From PFJX01 sp964542455 (GTDB lineage: Bacteria > Pseudomonadota > Gammaproteobacteria > Burkholderiales > Thiobacillaceae): a DNA stretch of 64,000 nucleotides. Shown here piece by piece: positions 58,871 to 64,000 of this stretch. The stretch lies in NCBI GenBank assembly GCA_964542455.1, contig CAZIUC010000010.1, positions 47,296-111,295 on the forward strand. The letters are read 5' to 3'. How positions within the stretch are numbered: position 1 is the stretch's first letter; the number at the start of each line of letters is the position of its first letter. Under the pieces are notes generated by a model that was not told the DNA's origin, made no database searches, and was given only the letters and a program-made list of their open reading frames with translations. The position numbers and the translations under genes were made by a program.

Positions 58871-60133
58871 TCATTTCGCCGTCTCGCTGTCGCTGATGAC
58901 CTGCGCGCCCGCTTCCAGCTTGCCTTCGAGTATCTCGGTCAGGCGGCCGTTGCTGACGCCGGTCTTCACTTTGACCGCTTGCGGCTGGCCGTCGCGCAGC
59001 ACCCATATCTGCTTGAAGCCATCCTTGCCGGCGTTCTGCGCGCGCTGGCTGGCGCCGCGCGGCATGCGCGGCATGAGCATGGACATGATGCCGCCGGAGT
59101 CGGCCCTGGCCTGCGCGGGCGGGCTGAAACGCAGCGCGGCGTTGGCCACCAGCAGGGCGTTCTCCCGCTTCGTGGTGGTGATTTCCGCCGTCGCGGTCAT
59201 GCCCGGACGCAGGCTGAGATCGCTGTTGTCCACTTGCAGCACGGTCAGGTAGGAAACCACTCCATCCGTGGTTTGCGAGCCGTAGCGCACGCGCGCGACG
59301 CTGGCCGGGTATTTGCGGTTGGGCCAGGCATCGACGCTGAAGCTGGCCGGCTGCCCGGCGCGCACCTGGCCGACATCGGCTTCGTCGACGTTGACCTGCA
59401 ACTCCATCTTCGCCAGGTCTTCCGCCAGGGTGAACAGCACTGGCGCCTGCAACGAGGCGGCCACGGTCTGGCCGGGTTCCACGCGGCGCAGCAGCACCAC
59501 GCCGTTGATCGGCGAGCGGATCGAGGCCTTGGACAGATTGGTCTGGTCGGAACTCAGCGTGGCCCGCGCCTGGGTGACGGCGGCCTGGGCGCTGGCCACG
59601 CTGGCCTGGGCGCGCGCCAGATTGGCCTCGCCGGTTTCCAGTTCGGCCTGCGAGGGCACCTTGCCGCCCGAGATGAAGGCGACATCCTGGAGGCGGCCCA
59701 GATTGGCGAGCGCTTCCATCTCCGTGGCCTTGGCCTGCCTCACTCCGGCCTCGGCGGCGAGCAGGGCGGCGCGCGACCTGGCGATCTGATCCTTGAGCTT
59801 GGAGACATCCAGGCGCGCCAGTTCCTGGCCCTTCTTCACCTGGCTGTTGTCGTCGACGAATACGCTCAGCACCGTGCCGGACAACTCGCTGCCCACATCC
59901 ACCTGATTGGTGGGTTGCAGATTGCCGGTGGCGGATACCGTGACCACCAGGGTGCCACGTGTCGCGGCCTCGCTCAGATAGCGCGGCGCGGCGCCGTTGC
60001 CGCTGGGTTTCAGGAACCACCAGGCGAGCGCGGCGGCCAGGACTAGCGCGGCGGCGAGTATCCAGCGCCGCTTGCCGCGAGCTGGCGCGGCGGTGGCGAG
60101 GATTTTTGAGAGTCGTTCACGGTCGGTAGTCAT
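58871..60133 (-). CDS. MacA-type periplasmic adaptor
   Basis: A 420-residue membrane-fusion protein. Membrane anchor RRWILAAALVLAAALAWWFL, lipoyl half-motifs near GNLQPTNQVDVGSELSGTVL and IRSPINGVVLLRRVEPGQTV, a long helical hairpin between them (about residues 100-180), then the beta-barrel (LQVNVDEADVGQVRAGQPAS). It bridges the ABC permease and the outer-membrane channel. Confidence 0.92.
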   Translation of the reverse strand: MTTDRERLSKILATAAPARGKRRWILAAALVLAAALAWWFLKPSGNGAAPRYLSEAATRGTLVVTVSATGNLQPTNQVDVGSELSGTVLSVFVDDNSQVKKGQELARLDVSKLKDQIARSRAALLAAEAGVRQAKATEMEALANLGRLQDVAFISGGKVPSQAELETGEANLARAQASVASAQAAVTQARATLSSDQTNLSKASIRSPINGVVLLRRVEPGQTVAASLQAPVLFTLAEDLAKMELQVNVDEADVGQVRAGQPASFSVDAWPNRKYPASVARVRYGSQTTDGVVSYLTVLQVDNSDLSLRPGMTATAEITTTKRENALLVANAALRFSPPAQARADSGGIMSMLMPRMPRGASQRAQNAGKDGFKQIWVLRDGQPQAVKVKTGVSNGRLTEILEGKLEAGAQVISDSETAK

Positions 60134-60145
60134 GATCGGGTCCTA

Positions 60146-60177
60146 TGTAGCGCCGGCATCCTTGCCGGCGTCTTTTG
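60146..60177. repeat. Half copy of repeat family A
   Basis: Only the left half, from TGTAGCGCCGGCATCCTTGC to GTCTTTTG, is present, next to a family B repeat. Confidence 0.65.
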
Positions 60178-60193
60178 CTGTACTCGCAGCGCC

Positions 60194-60293
60194 GTAGGTC
60201 AGGTTGCGGCTTTATCGCTACCTGACGATCGTTCTCTCTAATTCGTGGTTTGAGGGGGGCGTCAGGTAGTCGCCGCGCGCCAACCTGACCTAC
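60194..60293. repeat. Dispersed palindromic repeat, family B, copy 3
   Basis: Arms GTAGGTCAGGTTGCGG and CAACCTGACCTAC. It lies between the channel gene and the adaptor gene. Confidence 0.7.
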
Positions 60294-60307
60294 AGCGGCT
60301 GTATGAG

Positions 60308-61717
60308 TCATGGCTGTACCTCCCTCTGCCAGCCGCCGCCCAGCGCTTTGTAAAGCTGAATCAGCGCGGTGACGCGGGCGGTGTCGGCGCTGGCGAGGTT
60401 GTCTTCGACGCTACGCAGGCTGCGCTCGCTATCGAGCACGGTGAGGAAATCGATCAGGCCGCCGCCATAGCGTTGCCGCGCCAACAAGGCGGCGTTGCGC
60501 GCGGCGCTGGCGGCGCTACCCAGAGCGTCCAGACGCTGGCGGCTGTTGGCCAGGGCCACCAGGGCGTCTTCCACTTCCCGCAGCGCGGTGAGCAGGGTGT
60601 TTTCGTAATTCGCCAGCGCCTGTTCCTGGACGGCGTTCTGGATTTCCACCCGCTGCCGCAGGCGGCCGCCGTCGAACAGGGTGCCGGCCACGCCGGCGAG
60701 CAGGGAATGGCCGAGCGCGGCGCCGCTGAAGAGGCCGCCCGCGCTCAGCGCGTCGAGGCCGATGGAACCGCTGAGTTGGAAATTGGGATAGCGCGCGGCC
60801 TCGGCCACGCCGATGCGCGCGGTTTCCGCCGCCAGCTTGCGTTCCGCCGCGCGCACGTCGGGGCGGCGGCGCAGGGTGTCGGCGGGAATGCCCACGGCCA
60901 GCGCATCGGCCACCTGTGGAAGCGCGGCGACCGGCGCCAGTTGCGCATGCAGGCTGGCCGGTGCCTGGCCGAGCAGGAGGGCGATTTGATGTTCGGCCTG
61001 CGCCAGGCTGGTTTCCAGGCTGGGAATCTGCGCGCGGGTCTGCTCCCGGTTGCCGCGCGCCTGTTCCACTTCCAGGCTGCCGCTCAGCCCGGCCTGGGCG
61101 CGCCAGTCGGTCAGTTGCAGCGTTTCCGACTGGCTCGCCAGATTCGCCCGCGCGATGCCCAGGCGCGCCTGCGCGCCGCGCAGTTCCACATAGTTGCGCG
61201 CCACCTCGGCCACCAGGGTTACCCGCGTGTTGTCGAGGCTGGCGCCGCTGGCCTGAAGATCGGCCTCGGCCGCTTCGATGCCACGCCGGGTGGCGCCGAA
61301 CACGTCCGGTTCCCAACTGGCGTCGAAGCTCGCGCTGAACAGATCACGCGTCGCGCCGCTGCCGGTGTTCCGGCTGCTCTTGCTCCGGCTCGCGGAGGCC
61401 GAGGCGGTCACGCTGGGGGATGTTTCGGCGCCCGCCAGTACGCGCCGCGCCCGCGCTTCCCGCAAGCGGGCCTGGGCGACTTTCAGGTCGGGGCTGGCGG
61501 CGAGGGCCTGGGCGACGAGCTGGTCCAGGATCGGGTCATGCAGGCGCTTCCACCACTCGGCGATGTCTTCCGCGGGCCGCGCGGCGGTGCCGCTCCATGC
61601 CGCCGGTACCGGCGGGTTCGGCGCCTGGTAATCCGGCCCGAGGGCCGCGCAACCGCCCAGCGCGAGCAACAACGCGAGAATTGGCGGGCGGGTGGTGGTT
61701 GAGGCGGCGGGGTTCAT
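60308..61717 (-). CDS. NodT-family outer-membrane efflux channel lipoprotein
   Basis: A 469-residue TolC/OprM-type protein. The signal peptide ends in ALGGC (lipobox); LGPDYQAPNPPVPAAW is the family start. Two repeats of long helices with the beta-barrel strands follow; RRRPDVRAAERKLAAETARI and GGGLIDFLTVLDSERSLRSV are typical. It is the first gene of the exporter operon. Substrate unknown. Confidence 0.93.
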   Translation of the reverse strand: MNPAASTTTRPPILALLLALGGCAALGPDYQAPNPPVPAAWSGTAARPAEDIAEWWKRLHDPILDQLVAQALAASPDLKVAQARLREARARRVLAGAETSPSVTASASASRSKSSRNTGSGATRDLFSASFDASWEPDVFGATRRGIEAAEADLQASGASLDNTRVTLVAEVARNYVELRGAQARLGIARANLASQSETLQLTDWRAQAGLSGSLEVEQARGNREQTRAQIPSLETSLAQAEHQIALLLGQAPASLHAQLAPVAALPQVADALAVGIPADTLRRRPDVRAAERKLAAETARIGVAEAARYPNFQLSGSIGLDALSAGGLFSGAALGHSLLAGVAGTLFDGGRLRQRVEIQNAVQEQALANYENTLLTALREVEDALVALANSRQRLDALGSAASAARNAALLARQRYGGGLIDFLTVLDSERSLRSVEDNLASADTARVTALIQLYKALGGGWQREVQP

Positions 61718-61840
61718 GATTGTTTCGATCAGAAGTCAGAGTGTGCCTGTGCAGTTTCGGCGATTCCTCTGTAAAAAGAGGTGGGCATAGGGTAAATCCG
61801 CGTAAAGGCCGACGGCGCGCTCACGATCTGCGCGAAAAGC

Positions 61841-61866
61841 AAAAAGGCCACTACTCGCGGTGGCCT
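61841..61866 (-). terminator. Rho-independent terminator after the amidase gene
   Basis: Minus strand: AGGCCACC, loop, GTGGCCT, then T5. It lies about 45 bases after the stop at 61910 and ends the GNAT-amidase unit. Confidence 0.8.
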
Positions 61867-61909
61867 GCTCCATCCGATAGCCGCCCTGTCGAACGGCGTC
61901 AGTCCAACC

Positions 61910-62782
61910 TCATTTCACCGTGACGATCTCGACCGGGCGGTTGTAGATGTCCTTGCGCTTGTCGTAGAGCGGGATGGTGGTGCCGCTGATGCGGTTCTTC
62001 AGCAGATTGTCCAGGTTCACGTCGGCCACCACGATCTGCTCCATGTTGGGCGTGCCTTCGGCGGCGATGCCGTCGCGGGCGAAGGGGAAGTCGGAAGGGG
62101 AAAGGATGCTGGCCTGGCCGTAGTGCACGCCCAACCCTTCCACCGGCAGGCTGCCGACAGTGCTGGTCATGGCCACGTAAACCTGGTTTTCGATGGCGCG
62201 GGCGTGGCAGCAGTAGCGCACGCGCAGGAAACCCTGGCGGTCGTCGGTGCAGGAGGGCACGAACAGGATGTCCGCCTCCGCCTCGCTGACCATGCGCGAC
62301 AGTTCGGGAAATTCGATGTCGTAGCAGATGAGGATGGCGATCTTGCCGTAGGGCGTCGTGAACAGATTCAGCTTGTCGCCGTGATCGGTGTCCCACTTTT
62401 CGCGTTCCCAGCGGGTGCGGTGGATCTTGTCCTGCTCGTACACGGCGCCGTCCGGGGTGAACAGATAGGCGGTGTTGTAGAGGCGGCCCTCGCGCAGGGT
62501 GGGGTGGGTGCCGCCGATGAGGAAAACCTTCCACTTGCGCGCCAGTTCCCGCATCAGGTCCAGGTAGCGCGGCGTGTATTCGTGCATTTGACGCACCGCC
62601 GCGTGGATGTCGCTGCTGTCCATGAAAGACAGCAATTGCGTGGTGAATATCTCCGGTAGCAAGACGAAATTGGGCTTGTAGTCGCCAGCCGCCTGCATGA
62701 CGAAACGAACCTGTTTCTCGAAACCTTGCCAGTCGTCGATCTGGCGCAGCAGGTACTGGACGGCGGCGATGCGGACGATCAC
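61910..62782 (-). CDS. Nitrilase-superfamily carbon-nitrogen hydrolase
   Basis: A 290-residue amidase with a Glu-Lys-Cys triad: FVLLPEIFTT (Glu), YEQDKIHRTRWE (Lys), ILICYDIEFPELSR (Cys). VRYCCHARAIENQVYVAMTS is also conserved. The start is a GTG at 62782 that overlaps the GNAT stop (GTGA). Substrate unknown. In other bacteria I recall the same two domains as a single chain (GNAT plus carbon-nitrogen hydrolase); here they are separate but coupled. Confidence 0.88.
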   Translation of the reverse strand: MIVRIAAVQYLLRQIDDWQGFEKQVRFVMQAAGDYKPNFVLLPEIFTTQLLSFMDSSDIHAAVRQMHEYTPRYLDLMRELARKWKVFLIGGTHPTLREGRLYNTAYLFTPDGAVYEQDKIHRTRWEREKWDTDHGDKLNLFTTPYGKIAILICYDIEFPELSRMVSEAEADILFVPSCTDDRQGFLRVRYCCHARAIENQVYVAMTSTVGSLPVEGLGVHYGQASILSPSDFPFARDGIAAEGTPNMEQIVVADVNLDNLLKNRISGTTIPLYDKRKDIYNRPVEIVTVK

Positions 62783-63453
62783 GGAAGGTCTCCCTCGGGA
62801 AGGATGGTGGGGCGGTCGGGGTCGTAGCGCGGATTCAGCCAGACGATGAGGGAGGCATTGCCGAGCGATTCCTTGTCCTCGGGGATGTAGCCCTCGATGA
62901 CGCCGCAATAGTGAAACCCCTCGTGCAACTGGAAGCCCAGCACCGGATCGCGGAAATCGCCCCACACCACCTTCTGCGCATACTGCTCCGGGGTGAGCGT
63001 GTCGGCATGCTTGTGGTAACCCGGTAGACGGCCACAGGCGATGATGCGCTTCAGATTCATGGCCCGGCACAGCGCCTTGCGCCCTTCGTAGAGCAGATGC
63101 CCGAGGCCGGAGCCGCGCAGGTCCGGGTCCACGAACACCTCGGCGCCGTAGAGCGTGTGCCCCTCCGGGTTGTGGTTGTCGAAGGTGCCGGACGCGGTGA
63201 TTTCCTTCCAGGTATGCGGCCCCGCCCACTCGTCCCAGGACACGATCATCGACCCCGCGCAGCCCACCGGCCGCCCCTCCAGTTCCACCATGAGCTGGCC
63301 CTGGGGAAACACCTCCAACTGATTGCGGAATTTCTTCTCCGTCCAGTGCGGGATGTAGGGATAGACCCGGCGTTGCAGCGTGATCAGCGCCGGGATGTCG
63401 TCAGGGTGGGTGGGACGGACGAGGGGAGCGGGCTTGTTCATGGCGGCGATCAT
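62779..63453 (-). CDS. GNAT family N-acetyltransferase
   Basis: A 224-residue acetyltransferase: LVRPTHPDDIPALITLQRRV at the start and the acetyl-CoA loop VFVDPDLRGSGLGHLLYEGR. RIIACGRLPGYHKHADTLTP and VLGFQLHEGFHYCGVIEGYI are typical of the group linked to nitrilase-like amidases. Start ATG 63453 with GGAG upstream; an ATG 12 bases later is possible. Confidence 0.88.
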   Translation of the reverse strand: MIAAMNKPAPLVRPTHPDDIPALITLQRRVYPYIPHWTEKKFRNQLEVFPQGQLMVELEGRPVGCAGSMIVSWDEWAGPHTWKEITASGTFDNHNPEGHTLYGAEVFVDPDLRGSGLGHLLYEGRKALCRAMNLKRIIACGRLPGYHKHADTLTPEQYAQKVVWGDFRDPVLGFQLHEGFHYCGVIEGYIPEDKESLGNASLIVWLNPRYDPDRPTILPEGDLP

Positions 63454-63495
63454 ATAACGGCGTCTCCACGGAGAGGCAGCGGCGAGAACCGGGTT

Positions 63496-63592
63496 CCCCC
63501 CTTTGCCAAAGGGGGGAGGGGGGATTTCTTCAAGTGGTGATCATGTGTACCCCGTCAAAATCCCCCTCAGTCCCCCTTTGAGAAAGGGGGAA
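63496..63592. repeat. Palindromic repeat with two G/C hairpins
   Basis: CCCCCCTTTGCCAAAGGGGG at 63496 and CCCCCTTTGAGAAAGGGGG at 63572-63590 are each hairpins, and the two halves are also inverted copies of one another. It is a REP-like intergenic unit upstream of the GNAT gene. Confidence 0.75.
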
Positions 63593-64000
63593 GGCGCCAT
63601 CTCAGCGCCCAACGAGAACCGACGCAGTCAGTGCCGAGGTTGCTGGCCCGGCGAGAACTTCCGCCGCAACCGGGTCGATCGGCTGGATTGGGATATTGAG
63701 CGGTTTTTCATATCGCATGCTGCGAGCTACTGCTTGTCGGCCATTTCAGCCGTTGAACAAAACCTGCACCTGGCTTACTGTGAGGCGTTGCCAAACGTTA
63801 CCCGAGCGCCCTTGCTGTTTTTTATCGCGCTGGGTGACACGTAACAAAATGCAAAATCACGGGAGATCAAAAGGTTATGCAGCTTTCAAACTTGTTACAC
63901 GACATCAATCACCAGAATACACGTCAATTTTGACGTCTAACTGAAACGTTGAGGCTGTAGAAATACCCCACCCCCACCCCGCCTAGGCGATAATTACCCG
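63593..64000. other. Stretch without a supported gene at the window end
   Basis: AT content rises towards 63.9 kb. No open frame with recognised motifs and no RNA gene is visible. A gene may begin beyond the window. Confidence 0.4.

Overview
The window reads as a GC-rich betaproteobacterial chromosome. Pointers are the gatC-gatA-gatB set divergent from mreB-mreC-mreD-mrdA-rodA-rlpA, the gltB-gltD and gpsA-secB neighbours, a RegB/RegA-type two-component pair, a class A RNase P RNA, and several families of short palindromic intergenic repeats. The genus cannot be fixed from the sequence alone; a Nitrosomonadales or Rhodocyclales-like organism would fit.

Layout. 1-4.6 kb: the 5' part of an RND efflux pump (minus strand), then a plus-strand run of two exported SRPBCC proteins, a small lipoprotein, an EEP-family phosphodiesterase and a ClsB-type phospholipase D enzyme. 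4.8-8.8 kb: a four-gene accessory operon (HD plus Hsp90-like ATPase, a 55-residue protein, a DUF3800 protein, a possible BECR-type nuclease) in which every junction is a 4-base ATGA overlap. 9.5-24 kb: glutamate synthase, gpsA, secB and the rod-shape/elongasome cluster. 24-29.8 kb: gatCAB split by a Uma2 gene and a type II restriction-modification pair (N4-cytosine-type methyltransferase plus XcyI-like nuclease). 30-32.3 kb: a DUF4124 protein, pyrE and xth, with an inverted xth fragment.

32.3-44.7 kb is a defence island bounded by two 143-bp, about 90% identical, ungapped direct repeats. The right copy is the 3' CCA end, terminator and downstream sequence of tRNA-Ala(CGC). Inside are a Fic protein with twin palindromes upstream, two tandem RhuM fragments, a complete type I Wadjet system (jetABCD), dinD, an HNH nuclease, a 5' fragment of hsdR, a ParE-type toxin-antitoxin pair and a 3' fragment of hsdS. 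No integrase is visible.

44.8-64 kb returns to core genes: lgt, ilvD, a Uma2 gene, a hexose-phosphate mutarotase, hemA-prfA-prmC, a TPR protein, regA/regB-like genes, rnpB, a MacAB-TolC-like tripartite exporter, and a GNAT acetyltransferase coupled to a nitrilase-superfamily amidase.

The accessory material forms three blocks (4.8-8.8, 25.9-28.4 and 32.3-44.7 kb), all bearing nucleases or predicted nucleases. Wadjet and the R-M pair are known defence types. The 4.8-8.8 kb operon is the best candidate for an undescribed conflict or defence system.
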